DNA of 64,000 bases, taken from assembly GCA_001464425.1 (NCBI GenBank), contig LNEK01000040.1, positions 124,001 through 188,000 of the forward strand. The letters run 5' to 3'. The translations under genes and the position numbers were made by a program. The DNA comes from Alphaproteobacteria bacterium Ga0077535. Lineage in GTDB: Bacteria; Pseudomonadota; Alphaproteobacteria; Caulobacterales; Aquidulcibacteraceae. This document shows positions 35,705-44,893 of the stretch, piece by piece. The notes beneath the pieces were generated by a model. The model saw nothing but the letters and a program-made list of their open reading frames with translations. It searched no databases and was not told the origin of the DNA. Each line of letters opens with the position of its first letter. Positions within the stretch are counted from its first letter, which is position 1.

Positions 35705-36823
35705 ATGACACATGCTGCAATCACGGGCTGGGGCAAATGCATGCCGTCGGCCGTGCTCACAAACGCCGATCTCTCGACCTTTCTCGACACCAATGACGAA
35801 TGGATCGTCAGCCGAACAGGCATGAAGGAGCGGCGGGTCAGCCACGTTTCCGCGATCGAGATGGCCGTGGTGGCCTCGAAGCAAGCTTTGGCGTGCGCCG
35901 GCGTTGATGCCGCCGATGTCGATCTCATCGTTTACGGCAGTTGTTCGAGCGATGAGCTGGTGCCCAATTCGGCCAGCGGCGTGCAGACGGCGCTCGGCGC
36001 CACACGTGCGGCGTCGATGGACGTGAACACGGCCTGCACCAGCTTTCTCTACAGTTTGAGCACGGCGACTGCGATGATCCGCACCGGCGTGGTGAAGACC
36101 GCTCTTGTCATTGGCGTCGAGATCATTTCGCCGTTCATGGATTGGGACAATCGCAACGTCGCAGTTCTGTTCGGCGACGGCTGCGCGGCGGTCGTCGTGC
36201 AAGCGAGCGACAAGGAAGAAGGCGTGCTCGGCGAGCAGCTTGGCTGTTTGGCCGATGCGCGCCAGACATTGCGCGTGCGTGGCATGGGCACGGCGTACAC
36301 CAATCGCGGCGTCACTTCAGGCGATACTGAATGGGATTTCGACGGGCCGGAAATTTTCAAGCGCGCGGTGAACGGCATGGTGCAGGCCAGCCAAGCGGTG
36401 ATGAAAAAGTGCGGCGTGACGCCGGATGACATCGATCTCGTCGTCCCGCACCAAGCCAATCTGCGCATCATCGAAGCCGTGGTGAATCGCAGCGGCGTGC
36501 CGATGGATAAGGTGATGCTGACGGTCGAGCGCTATGGGAATATGAGCGCGGCGACTGTGCCTGTAGCGCTGGCCGAAGCCCTGGAAGAGGGCCGCATGAA
36601 GCCGGGTGCGTTGGTGCTGCTGCCGGCGTTCGGCGCGGGCCTCACCGTGTGCGCGCACTTGGTGCGCTGGGGTGATCGCGTGACCCCGCTCGGTGTGAGC
36701 GATGCGGCGCTCTCCAAGCCGAAGAAGAGCGCTCTCGAAATGGTGCAAGACATCCGCGCGCGCAAATCACGCGATGCATCGCACCCGGGTTTGCAGGGCG
36801 TCACGTTTATCGAGCAGATGTGA
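35705..36823 (+). CDS. 3-oxoacyl-ACP synthase III (FabH-like)
   Basis: 372 residues, thiolase fold. Catalytic Cys 111 is in MDVNTACTSF, His in PHQANLRIIE and Asn in YGNMSAATVP, the complete Cys-His-Asn triad of ketoacyl-ACP synthase III. Family members start fatty-acid or specialised acyl-chain synthesis by condensing acyl-CoA with malonyl-ACP. It is about 40 residues longer than housekeeping FabH, with a C-terminal extension (SKPKKSALEMVQDIRARKS) and no plsX partner. It is therefore probably a second, specialised KASIII. Start ATG at 35705 chosen from the conserved beginning AAITGWGKCMPS. Confidence 0.9.
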   Translation: MTHAAITGWGKCMPSAVLTNADLSTFLDTNDEWIVSRTGMKERRVSHVSAIEMAVVASKQALACAGVDAADVDLIVYGSCSSDELVPNSASGVQTALGATRAASMDVNTACTSFLYSLSTATAMIRTGVVKTALVIGVEIISPFMDWDNRNVAVLFGDGCAAVVVQASDKEEGVLGEQLGCLADARQTLRVRGMGTAYTNRGVTSGDTEWDFDGPEIFKRAVNGMVQASQAVMKKCGVTPDDIDLVVPHQANLRIIEAVVNRSGVPMDKVMLTVERYGNMSAATVPVALAEALEEGRMKPGALVLLPAFGAGLTVCAHLVRWGDRVTPLGVSDAALSKPKKSALEMVQDIRARKSRDASHPGLQGVTFIEQM

Positions 36824-36825
36824 AC

Positions 36826-38565
36826 TCACTCCGCCGCCATTGCCTTTGGCGCTTCTTGTGGGCCGCGGATGAGTTTGCCGGGGTGGACGCCGAGATAAGC
36901 GCCATCGCGGAAGGTGATCTGGCCCGACTTGATGGTGGCGACGTAGCCATCTGCTTTTTGCAGCAAGCGCTTGCCGCCAGCTGGGAGATCGAAGGCGAGC
37001 CACGGCTTGCCGAGTTTGATCTTGTCGAAATCGATGATGTTGATGTCGGCGAGATAGCCTGGTGCGATGAGGCCGCGATCGGTGAGGCCGTAAAGCACGG
37101 CTGTGTCGCGGGCTTGGCGTTTCACGGCGTTTTCAAGCGTGATGCGTTGGCCAGCGCGGTCGCGCACCCAGTGCTGCAGCATGAAGGTGGGCGAAGCTGC
37201 GTCGCAGATGGTGCCGCAATGGGCGCCGCCGTCGGAGAGTGAGTTCACGCAATCGTCGGCGGTTTGAAGCTTTTCGAGGAAGTTCAGATTGCCGTCGGCG
37301 TAGTTGAGGATCGGGAAGTAAATGAAGCCCGTCCCGTCATCCTGCATCAGGAGATCGTAGGCGTACTCTGCCGGCGATACGCCCGCGGCGGCGGCGCGCG
37401 CGGCGATGGTCTCATCTTGCTTGGGCTCGTAATTGAACGCCTCGCCCATTTCGTACTGCACGGACCAACCACTGGCGACGACCATCATCAATCCGATGAG
37501 GTCGCTCTGCGGGAAGACGCTGTCTTCGCTGATCATGCGTTGCTTGAAAGCCGGATCGCGCAGATGTGCGAGTTGTTCGTCCCAGCTTTTGTTCATGATT
37601 TCCGCCCAGGCGGGGCGGAAGCGGAAGGGATGGACGGTGCCGCGCCACGCCATGACGATGCCATTTCCGCGCAGCGCGATCTGCGCGACGATGTTTGCGC
37701 CCTTGGCGTTCTGCGCGCGCATTTCGCTGATCTGCTCATCCAGCGGCAGTTCCTTGGCAATCGATTGCAGCGCTGCGAAAGTCACGGGCAGCTTGGTTTC
37801 GCGGCTGAGTTCTCCCATCCATTCGAACTCGTTCCATTCGCGCTTCAGGTCCGACGCCATTTCGAAGACGCCGTAACCGACACGGCCCATGGCGCGGCCG
37901 ATGCCGATCAGTTCTTCTTTCGTGGCGCTGGTGCCGGGCACTAATTCACCGTCGACGGATTTGTGCAGGATGGTGCGCGAGGTCGAGAAGCCGAGCGCGC
38001 CGGCGCGCAGGCCTTCTTCCACTAATTGCGACATGCGCGCGATTTCGTGTTCGGTCGGGGTGTCGTCGCGGGCGCCGCGATCGTCCATCACGTATGCGCG
38101 CACAGCGCCGTGCGGGACGTGCGTGCCGACATCGACGGTGCGCGGCAGGCGCTCGAGTTCATCGAGATATTCTGGGAAGCTCTCCCAATTCCAGCTCATG
38201 CCTTCGGCGAGCGCGGTGCCTGGGATATCCTCCACACCTTCCATCAAGCCGATAAGCCAATCGTGCTTGTCCGGTTTCGCAGGCGCAAAGCCGACGCCGC
38301 AATTGCCCATGACCACGGTGGTGACGCCGTGCCAGGACGACGGCGCCATCTCCTGATCCCAAGTGGCCTGGCCGTCATAATGCGTGTGAATGTCGACCCA
38401 GCCCGGCGCGACGATATTGCCGGCAGCGTCGATCTCTTCTTTGCCCTTTGGGAGATCGGGACCGATCGCGGTGATGAGGCCGCCATCGATGGCCACGTCG
38501 GCAACGAAGCGCGGCGCGCCTGAACCATCGACGATTGTGCCGTTGCGAATGACCAGATCGTGCAT
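36826..38565 (-). CDS. N-acyl-D-amino-acid deacylase-type amidohydrolase
   Basis: 579 residues. Amidohydrolase of the D-aminoacylase branch: LVIRNGTIVDGSGAPRFVADVAI at the N-terminus, metal-binding VDIHTHYDGQATWD near residue 60, VMGNCGVGFAP, SDGGAHCG and the closing IIDFDKIKLGKPWLAFDLPAGG. It would release an acyl group from N-acyl-D-amino acids or related amides, in the cytoplasm. Convergent with the KASIII gene, three bases apart; no linked transporter. Confidence 0.88.
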   Translation of the reverse strand: MHDLVIRNGTIVDGSGAPRFVADVAIDGGLITAIGPDLPKGKEEIDAAGNIVAPGWVDIHTHYDGQATWDQEMAPSSWHGVTTVVMGNCGVGFAPAKPDKHDWLIGLMEGVEDIPGTALAEGMSWNWESFPEYLDELERLPRTVDVGTHVPHGAVRAYVMDDRGARDDTPTEHEIARMSQLVEEGLRAGALGFSTSRTILHKSVDGELVPGTSATKEELIGIGRAMGRVGYGVFEMASDLKREWNEFEWMGELSRETKLPVTFAALQSIAKELPLDEQISEMRAQNAKGANIVAQIALRGNGIVMAWRGTVHPFRFRPAWAEIMNKSWDEQLAHLRDPAFKQRMISEDSVFPQSDLIGLMMVVASGWSVQYEMGEAFNYEPKQDETIAARAAAAGVSPAEYAYDLLMQDDGTGFIYFPILNYADGNLNFLEKLQTADDCVNSLSDGGAHCGTICDAASPTFMLQHWVRDRAGQRITLENAVKRQARDTAVLYGLTDRGLIAPGYLADINIIDFDKIKLGKPWLAFDLPAGGKRLLQKADGYVATIKSGQITFRDGAYLGVHPGKLIRGPQEAPKAMAAE

Positions 38566-38654
38566 GGCCGCCTCCCGGATTTTATTTTCCGGTCAGCAAG
38601 CCACCATTGCCGCCCAAGCGCAATTCAAATGCGCGGCGTTACCTAGCGCCAAGG

Positions 38655-38680
38655 CCGGCGTGATCGGGTGATCACGCCGG
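38655..38680 (-). terminator. Hairpin after the OmpA-like gene
   Basis: Perfect 11-bp palindromic stem (38655-38665 with 38670-38680) and a 4-nt loop, 13 bases beyond the OmpA-like stop. No T-tract on either strand, so it may act as an RNA-stabilising or rho-assisted end. Confidence 0.45.
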
Positions 38681-38692
38681 ATTCTCTCGGAG

Positions 38693-39199
38693 CTAGTTGG
38701 TTGCGGGCGGCGCTGCGGGTGCGGCGGCCGGGGCGCGCGGGCTCGCCGTCAGCGTGATTGTCACGCGGCGGTTGAGGCGATCTTCGGCGCCTTGCGGCAC
38801 GTTTTCACCGGCCACGCCTATGGCAATTTCTTCCGACGGCACGCCGAGCGTGACCAACTGCGCTTGTACAGCGGCGGCGCGCTGGGTTGCGATTTGGCGG
38901 TTGCGCGCGGCTGAGCCGGTGGAATCGGTGTGGCCGGTCAGCGTGATTTGCGTCGCGCATTCGGCGCGGCGGGCGTTGGCGATGTCGCGCAGCGAAGTTT
39001 CACTATCGGCGTTCAGGCTTGTGGAACCGAGGTCAAAATAAACGACGCCGGTTGCGCCGACGCATTGGACGGCAGGAGGCGTCGTGGGCGCGGTTGCGGC
39101 TGAAGGCGCTTGTTCAGTGGCGGCAGGCGCAGTGGTTTGCGCGATTGCCGTTCCAGCAAAAAGCGAAACGGCGCAAACGCTCAAAAGCAAAGTACGCAT
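38693..39199 (-). CDS. OmpA-family periplasmic peptidoglycan-binding protein
   Basis: 168 residues. A Sec signal (about 1-22, ending AIAQ) is followed by an Ala/Thr/Pro linker and an OmpA-like domain. The domain has VVYFDLGSTSLNADSETSLRDIA, ITLTGHTDSTGSAARNRQIATQRA and EDRLNRRVTITL, including the Asp and Arg that bind diaminopimelate. It lacks a beta-barrel and a lipobox, so it is likely a soluble periplasmic protein. Start at 39199 fits the signal and a GGAG nine bases upstream. Confidence 0.9.
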   Translation of the reverse strand: MRTLLLSVCAVSLFAGTAIAQTTAPAATEQAPSAATAPTTPPAVQCVGATGVVYFDLGSTSLNADSETSLRDIANARRAECATQITLTGHTDSTGSAARNRQIATQRAAAVQAQLVTLGVPSEEIAIGVAGENVPQGAEDRLNRRVTITLTASPRAPAAAPAAPPATN

Positions 39200-39329
39200 A
39201 ATGTGAGGCTCCATTTTGATCTCGCGAACAACGACCTTGTTTGATCGGTTGTTCCGCGGCGTGGAGCGATGCGTTCGTTGCTGCGCGTGAGCCGTTGATT
39301 GCGCGCGCTTATATTGCGCGGGACCGCGC

Positions 39330-41147
39330 TTAGCTCGCCGCGCGTGTCGTGTCGGTTGCTGGTTGTTCCAGCTCTTCTTCGACCATGCGGGCGATGTCTT
39401 GCAACATTTTGAGCTGAGCGGGACTGATGGTGCGCGGGCGATGATCGACGATGCAAAGCGCGCCGACGCGGGCGCCGTTGGCGAGCTTCAGCGGAATGCC
39501 AGCGTAAAAGCGCACGTGCGGATCGCCGATGACAGCGGGGTTCTCGGCGAAACGGTCATCGCTAAGCGCGTCGGTAACGACAAGCGGCGCATCATCGAGG
39601 ATCGCATGTGAGCAAAAGCCGATGTCGCGCGGAGTTTCGCTGAAATCGAAACCCAAATGCGATTTGAACCATTGCCGGTCGCGATCGACTAAGGTCACCA
39701 GTGCAATCGGCGCGTCGAGCGCCGCGGCGGCGATACGGGTGTGACGATCGAAGCGCTCTTCGGCCTCGGTATCCAAAAGGCCGAGGCTGCGCACGGCTTC
39801 AAGCCGCGCCTCCTCGTTGATCGGCAGCACCGCTTTGCGCCAGCGCAACATCGAACGCATCAGCCAAGCGCGCATGCGCGAGCGCGCGTACTGGATGCTA
39901 AACGGGCGTGTCAGCCAATCGGTGACGCCTGCGGCTTCGCCGCGCTCCGGATCGACATTGGCTTGATCGGTGACGACGATGATTGGAATTTGCCGGTCGA
40001 TTTCAGACTGAGACGCGCGCAGTTCGCGGCTGAGTTCGATCGGGTCGATGCCGGGGATGTCGTCGCCGATAAAGATGAGCGAGGGGTTGCCGCCCTGCGC
40101 TGTGATCTTCAGGGCTTCGGGCGAAAGCTCAGACCAGTTTGGGATGCCGTCGGCCTTAGCCGCAGCTGCGAGCATCGCGCACTCGGCTTCGCCGACGCCG
40201 CTAATAAGCACCAATTCTTCTTCGATGTCGCCACCCGGTTTGACCAAGCTCGACGGCAGGAAGGGCACCGACCGCGCATCATCCGCCGCGCCGCGCAGTT
40301 CGATGGTTTGGCCTTCTGCAGCGGCGGTGATGATGAGGTCTGAGCCAGCATCTTCGGCGCGCTCGCGCGCAGCGGCGAGGAGCCCTTCCACGGCATCGTC
40401 ATTCCTGGATGGGTCGTGGTGGAAAAGCGCGACTTGGCGAACATTGGCGGCGATCGCAACGTCGACCACGTATTCGATCGTGCTGTGACCCCAGCCGATT
40501 TTCGCGGGATATTCGGCGGCGGTGTATTGCGCGTCGTGAATGACGAGATCGGCGTCGCGCAGGAATTCGACGTGATCGATATCGCCGCCTTCGGCGCCGT
40601 TGCAGCAGCCTTGGCCGGCGTCGGCGTTGTTGGGTTCGTGATCGGTGGCGTAGACGGCGGTCGCGCCATCAGCCTCGATGCGATAGCCGACGGTAAGCGC
40701 CGGGTGATTGAGATATTGCGTCTTGATGCGCACGTCATCGATGCTGAAGCCGCCTTCGACGACGTCGTGATAATGGATCTCCGCCGCAAACGCGTTCAGC
40801 GCGACCGGGAAATAATCGTACTCCATTTGCTTGGCCAGCACTTCGCGCATCGATTGGCCGATGCCGCGCGGCCCGTAAATGTGCCAGACATTGCCCGGCA
40901 CGAAGAGCGGCGCGAAGAATGGCAGCCCCTGAATGTGATCCCAGTGCGTGTGCGAAATCAGGATGTGGCCCGAGCAGGGGCCTTGCAGAGTCTGGCCGAG
41001 TGCGTGCGCACCAGTGCCGCAATCGAGCAAGATAAGAGCGCCGGAGTCAGAGCGGACCTCCACGCAGGACGTGTTGCCGCCATAGCGTAACGTCGCCGGA
41101 CCCGGTGTCGCGATCGAGCCTCTCGTGCCCCAGTATCGAACTCGCAT
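39330..41147 (-). CDS. MBL phosphodiesterase / pseudo-receiver / GAF fusion
   Basis: 605 residues in three parts. (1) MBL-fold hydrolase (about 1-265) of the cyclic-nucleotide-phosphodiesterase-like group: GTRGSIATPG, then the intact metal motif HTHWDH (66-71), a further His near 149 (LNHPALTVGY) and ATDHEPNN. (2) A receiver-like region (about 330-440): LIFIGDDIPGID and PIIVVTDQAN, ending VTDWLTRPFS. The usual phosphoacceptor Asp is Gly and the conserved Lys is Arg, so it cannot be phosphorylated normally. (3) A GAF domain (about 455-590): ALVTLVDRDRQWFKS, IGFCSHAIL, FYAGIPLKL. Likely a cytoplasmic signalling enzyme whose activity is set by ligand at GAF. Substrate unknown. Confidence 0.87.
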   Translation of the reverse strand: MRVRYWGTRGSIATPGPATLRYGGNTSCVEVRSDSGALILLDCGTGAHALGQTLQGPCSGHILISHTHWDHIQGLPFFAPLFVPGNVWHIYGPRGIGQSMREVLAKQMEYDYFPVALNAFAAEIHYHDVVEGGFSIDDVRIKTQYLNHPALTVGYRIEADGATAVYATDHEPNNADAGQGCCNGAEGGDIDHVEFLRDADLVIHDAQYTAAEYPAKIGWGHSTIEYVVDVAIAANVRQVALFHHDPSRNDDAVEGLLAAARERAEDAGSDLIITAAAEGQTIELRGAADDARSVPFLPSSLVKPGGDIEEELVLISGVGEAECAMLAAAAKADGIPNWSELSPEALKITAQGGNPSLIFIGDDIPGIDPIELSRELRASQSEIDRQIPIIVVTDQANVDPERGEAAGVTDWLTRPFSIQYARSRMRAWLMRSMLRWRKAVLPINEEARLEAVRSLGLLDTEAEERFDRHTRIAAAALDAPIALVTLVDRDRQWFKSHLGFDFSETPRDIGFCSHAILDDAPLVVTDALSDDRFAENPAVIGDPHVRFYAGIPLKLANGARVGALCIVDHRPRTISPAQLKMLQDIARMVEEELEQPATDTTRAAS

Positions 41148-41233
41148 GTCAACGCACCCTGATGAGGGCTCAATGTGCGGCGAGGGCGCCTAAACGGCAA
41201 GTGCTGGGCGACGAATGAAGCGCTGACATTACC

Positions 41234-41717
41234 TTAGTCGCGCAGCTTCGCCATGATGACGCTGTCGCGAATGCCGAGATGGGTTTTCCAATTGCCGCGC
41301 AACAAGCCCTCGCGCTGGAAGCCGGCGCGCAGGAAGAGGCTGATCAGCGATGCGGTGGAGGCCGAGTGGGCCGAAGCCGTGTTCGACGACGAGGTTCAGC
41401 GCTTTCGAGGCAAGGCCGCGGCCGGTGGCTTCGCGGCGCATGATGATGCCGATTTCGCCGACGCCGTCGCGCTCGCTGAAAAGCCCGATGCGGCCGAGCG
41501 CCTCGCCGCCGCTCTCGGTGATCGCCCAAACGTGCGCACCGGGCAGGGCGAGCGTGTCGGCGATGTAGTCGCGGGTTTGCGCGACGCTTTTGTGCGCGGG
41601 GCTCGACCAATAATGGTGCGTTTCCTCATCGCTGTGCGCTGCGTAGAGCGCATCGGCGTCGGCGAGTTCGAGCGGGCGTAGGACAACGCCGGAGGATTCG
41701 AGCCGCGGGGTTTTCAT
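41234..41717 (-). pseudogene. GNAT N-acetyltransferase with internal frameshifting deletion
   Basis: The first about 125 codons read as a RimJ/RimL-type GNAT (VVLRPLELADADALYAAHSDEE; IGIIMRREATGRGLASKALNLVV; GFGPLGLHRIAD). The reading then jumps: the expected C-terminus SLFLRAGFQREGLLRGNW...SVIMAKLRD and its TAA (41234-41236) lie in another frame. Compared with the family, roughly 20-26 bases (the usual DPxNxAS loop) are missing near 41341-41346. As it stands the unshifted frame runs to 41229 with a nonsense tail. True mutation or assembly error cannot be separated here. The start ATG at 41717 uses GGGAGG supplied by the adjoining repeat. Confidence 0.8.
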
Positions 41718-41855
41718 ATTCCCTCCCCGCAAGGGGAGGGTGTCACGCGCAGCGTGACGGGAGGGACGGCAGCGCCAGCGCCTGCACGTGAAGCGCCATC
41801 ACCCCACCCGTCGCGAAGCAAGCTTCGCGACACCCTCCCCCGAAGGGGAGGGAAT
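41718..41855. repeat. Extragenic palindromic repeat
   Basis: Ends in inverted ATTCCCTCCCC / GGGGAGGGAAT. Internal hairpins are CCTCCCC-GCAA-GGGGAGG, TCACGC-GCAGCGTGA, TCGCGAAGC-AAGCTTCGCGA and CCTCCCC-CGAA-GGGGAGG. This is the common alphaproteobacterial type of dispersed repeat, lying between rlmN and the broken acetyltransferase gene. Confidence 0.85.
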
Positions 41856-41868
41856 GCGCCGACGCGTG

Positions 41869-43059
41869 TCACGGCGCCGCTTCCGCCTTCAAGCGTTCGC
41901 TGGCGCGCTGCTTGACGCTTTCGCTGCGCAGCTGGCCGCAGGCGGCGAGGATGTCGCGGCCGCGCGGGGTGCGGATGGGCGAGGAGTAGCCGGCGCGGTT
42001 CAAGACTTCGGCGAACGTTTCGATCGTTTCCCAGTCCGAGCACTCGTAGTTCGTGCCGGGCCACGGATTGAACGGGATGAGATTGATCTTCGCCGGGATG
42101 CCGGCCAGCAGCTTCACCAGGGCCTTAGCTTCCGGCAGCGAGTCGTTGACGCCTTTCAGCATCACGTATTCGAACGTGACGCGCTTGGCGTTGTTGAGCC
42201 CCGGATATTCGCGGATGGCGGCGAACAATTCTTCGAGATTGTATTTCTTGTTCAGCGGCACGAGCTGATTGCGCAGCTCATCATTGGTGGCGTGCAGCGA
42301 GATCGCGAGCATGGCGCCGGTGCGGTCGCCCAACTCCTTTATGCGCGGTGCGACGCCGGCGGTGCTAACGGTGATGCGGCGGCGGCCGATGGAGATGCCG
42401 TCGCCATCCGAGATGATCGCGATGGCGGTGTCGACATGGTCGAGATTGTAGAGCGGCTCACCCATGCCCATGAACACGATGTTGGTGAGCTGGCGGTCGC
42501 CGTCGTTGAGCGGGCGCTCCGCGGTTGGCCATTCGTCCAGCGCGTCGCGCGCGATCATCACTTGTGTGACGATCTCGGCGGCGGTGAGATTGCGGACGAG
42601 CTTCTGCGTGCCGGTGTGGCAGAAGGTGCAGTTCAGCGTGCAGCCGACTTGGCTTGAAACGCAAAGCGCGCCGGCTTTGCCGACGCCGGGGATGAACACC
42701 GCTTCCGCTTCGATGCCGGGGCCGAGGCGGATCAGCCATTTGCGTGTGCCGTCTTGGCTAATCTGCTGGGTGACGATTTCGGGACGCGCCAACGTGTAGT
42801 GCTCGGCCAGCGTGGCGCGCAGCTCCTTAGCGACGTTGGTCATCGCGCCAAAATCAGTGACGCCGTAGTGATAAATCCAGCGCCAGAGCTGCTCGGCGCG
42901 CATCTTGGCCTTCTTCGGCTCAACGCCGACGGCGACAAGCTTTTCGGCCAACTCCGGTTTGGAGAGGCCAGCGAGGGAGGGGAGAGCTGCGGTCACGCCC
43001 GGTTTATGGGCACGCTTCGCAGGCGCCGCAATCCCCAACACCGCATAGGACGCCGCCAA
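41869..43059 (-). CDS. rlmN: RlmN 23S rRNA / tRNA adenine-C2 methyltransferase
   Basis: 396 residues from a TTG at 43059. Radical-SAM enzyme that methylates A2503 of 23S rRNA and some tRNAs. It has the [13 protein letters not shown] iron-sulfur motif (CX3CX2C), GMGEPLYN, and the two mechanistic Cys residues in CVSSQVGC and near the C-terminus (AACGQLRS). The N-terminus is uncertain: a GTG at 42996 would begin [16 protein letters not shown], closer to typical homologues. No strong ribosome-binding site decides. Confidence 0.95.
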   Translation of the reverse strand: MAASYAVLGIAAPAKRAHKPGVTAALPSLAGLSKPELAEKLVAVGVEPKKAKMRAEQLWRWIYHYGVTDFGAMTNVAKELRATLAEHYTLARPEIVTQQISQDGTRKWLIRLGPGIEAEAVFIPGVGKAGALCVSSQVGCTLNCTFCHTGTQKLVRNLTAAEIVTQVMIARDALDEWPTAERPLNDGDRQLTNIVFMGMGEPLYNLDHVDTAIAIISDGDGISIGRRRITVSTAGVAPRIKELGDRTGAMLAISLHATNDELRNQLVPLNKKYNLEELFAAIREYPGLNNAKRVTFEYVMLKGVNDSLPEAKALVKLLAGIPAKINLIPFNPWPGTNYECSDWETIETFAEVLNRAGYSSPIRTPRGRDILAACGQLRSESVKQRASERLKAEAAP

Positions 43060-43147
43060 TGGGCGCGGTTCCGCATCTTCGTTGACGCAGCCGCCGGCTC
43101 ACTTGAAAGTCCAAGGCCTCAGCCAAGAGGCGGAGGGAGGCAAGCAT

Positions 43148-43429
43148 ATGCAAGACTATTCTGGTGGTGATCCGACAGCCGCAATCGCCGCAATGAGCGG
43201 CCTGATGGGCATCTTCCTGCTCGTCGGTTTAGCCATGCTGGTGCTCTTCATTGTGTTTTGGTGGAAGATCTTTTCGAAGGCTGGTTATAGCGGCGCGTTA
43301 TCTTTGATCTTTCTTGCCTCGATCATTCCGCTCATTGGATGGGTGGTGCCGATCGCTCTCATCGGTTGGTTCGCGTTCGCCGAATGGCCAGCGCTGAAGA
43401 ACCGAGGCGGGACGCCGCCCGTCAGCTGA
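43148..43429 (+). CDS. Small two/three-helix membrane protein
   Basis: 93 residues from the ATG at 43148, preceded by GGCGGAGGGAGG. A glycine/serine N-terminus, then hydrophobic helices at about 18-42 and 48-75, ending in a short polar tail. The arrangement FWWKIFSKAGYSGALSLIFLASIIPLIGW resembles small bacterial membrane proteins often annotated as DUF805-like or unassigned. Followed by a good terminator. Function unknown. Confidence 0.75.
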   Translation: MQDYSGGDPTAAIAAMSGLMGIFLLVGLAMLVLFIVFWWKIFSKAGYSGALSLIFLASIIPLIGWVVPIALIGWFAFAEWPALKNRGGTPPVS

Positions 43430-43448
43430 ATTCGGCATTTGTAATTTT

Positions 43449-43483
43449 GAAGCGCCGCGCTCATCGCGCGGCGCTTCTTTATT
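43449..43483 (+). terminator. Rho-independent terminator
   Basis: 12-bp perfect GC stem (43449-43460 with 43466-43477), 5-nt loop, then TTTATT. It ends the small membrane-protein gene and reaches into the stop of the convergent DMT transporter gene; probably used from both sides. Confidence 0.85.
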
Positions 43484-44384
43484 GATCGCTCGGCGGGCGT
43501 TTAGGCAGCTTCAGCCGCGCTTCGCGGAAAGTGATGAACAACGTCGAGGCGATGACGATCGCTGCCCCGGCCATGGCCAGCGGGTCGGGCACGTCCTGGA
43601 ACAGTACAAAGCCGACGATGAGCGCGAACAGCAGCCGGCTGTAGTCGATTGGCGCCATCGCGGTCGTATCGCCGATCGCCATGCCCTTGATGTAGCAGCT
43701 TTGTGCGACGAGGCCGGCGACGCCCATGATCGAGAGCAGCGCGAGGTCCGGCCATGTCGGCCATTGCCACTCGAACGCAGCGACCGGCGCTGCGAGCAGG
43801 AGGCCGAGCACCGCACTCCACGTGGTGAGCACCAGCACGCTATTGTCGCGCGTCATGATCTTCATGCCGGTGATAGTGGTGGCGAACAGAGCAGCGGAGG
43901 CGAGCGCTGCTAGGGCGGGCAAGCTGCCGTGGCCGCTCATGGTTGGCTGCAGGATCAGCAGCACGCCGAGGAAGCCGACGATTGTAGCCCCAAGCCGCCA
44001 CGGGCCGATGCTTTCGCGCAGCACCAGCACCGCGAGCGGCACGATCCAGAGCGTGCGCGTAAATGAAAGCGCGTTGGCCTCGGCGAGTGGCAATTCCTGA
44101 TATGCGTAGAACGCAAGAATGACCGAGAAGGTGCCGACCAGCGCGCGGTAGATCATGATCCCGGGGCGGGTGGTGCTGAATGCCGCGCGCGGATCGCGCG
44201 CAATGATCGGCAGCAGTACGATCACGGCGGCGGCTTGTCGGTAGAAGGTTTGCAGCGCGGGGGAGTAGCCGTCGCCCAGATATTTCACGAGCGTCGTCAT
44301 CAGCGTGAACGCAGCGGCGGAGCCGAGCATCCACAGCGCGCCGCGTACATTGCGCGAAAGTCCAGATCCGCCGGGCTGGCTCAC
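43479..44384 (-). CDS. DMT-superfamily (EamA) transporter
   Basis: 301 residues, ten predicted membrane helices in two EamA repeats (first about 10-140, second about 150-290). Typical blocks are ALQTFYRQAAAVIVLLP, ALSFTRTLWIVPLAVLVL and AMAPIDYSRLLFALIVGF. Exports small metabolites or amino-acid-like compounds in general. The GTG at 44384 overlaps the stop of the SpoU methyltransferase gene (GTGA), which marks the true start better than the longer open frame upstream. Last gene of the operon. Confidence 0.88.
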   Translation of the reverse strand: MSQPGGSGLSRNVRGALWMLGSAAAFTLMTTLVKYLGDGYSPALQTFYRQAAAVIVLLPIIARDPRAAFSTTRPGIMIYRALVGTFSVILAFYAYQELPLAEANALSFTRTLWIVPLAVLVLRESIGPWRLGATIVGFLGVLLILQPTMSGHGSLPALAALASAALFATTITGMKIMTRDNSVLVLTTWSAVLGLLLAAPVAAFEWQWPTWPDLALLSIMGVAGLVAQSCYIKGMAIGDTTAMAPIDYSRLLFALIVGFVLFQDVPDPLAMAGAAIVIASTLFITFREARLKLPKRPPSDQ

Positions 44385-44893
44385 TTCTTCGGCTTGAGCC
44401 GTTCGCTCATCTCTGGCGGCGGGCCGCCGGGCATGATTGGGCGCGCGGGATAGCCGCCATGCGCGAGCAGGCGGTCGTACATCACCAGTGCGCCGGCGAG
44501 GCCGACATTGACGCAAAACTTGGTCGGGATTTTCACGACGTGCTGGCAGCGCGAAAGCAGTTCAGGACTGATCGAGCCACGCTCGCGGCCAAGCACATAG
44601 GCAGCGGCTTGCGGATGCTGGAAGCGTGGCAGCTCAACCGCGTCATCCGTGAGCTCGACGCCGACGAGCGCACAACCTTTCGGCAAGCGCATTTCATCCA
44701 CGCTGTTCCACGGATAGTAAGGCACGTGCTTGAAACTGCGCGAGGTGTCCGCGTTGTAGGCTTCACGTACTTTCGGGTGGGCGTTGACGGTGAAGAAGAA
44801 GCTCGCGCCGAACGCATGCGCGGTGCGCATGAGCGCGCCGACGTTCATCGCCTTGGAAATATCCTCGGCGCCAATGCCGAAATAGCCGCGCAT
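44381..44893 (-). CDS. SpoU/TrmH-family RNA 2'-O-methyltransferase
   Basis: 170 residues, a compact SPOUT enzyme without an added RNA-binding domain. Motif 1 is NVGALMRTAHAFGA, motif 2 AYVLGRERGSIS and motif 3 FCVNVGLAGALVMYDRL, which form the knotted SAM site. The target could be a tRNA or rRNA ribose. The start ATG overlaps the upstream lipoprotein stop (TAATG at 44891-44895). Sits mid-operon between the MliC-like lipoproteins and the DMT transporter. Confidence 0.85.
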   Translation of the reverse strand: MRGYFGIGAEDISKAMNVGALMRTAHAFGASFFFTVNAHPKVREAYNADTSRSFKHVPYYPWNSVDEMRLPKGCALVGVELTDDAVELPRFQHPQAAAYVLGRERGSISPELLSRCQHVVKIPTKFCVNVGLAGALVMYDRLLAHGGYPARPIMPGGPPPEMSERLKPKK

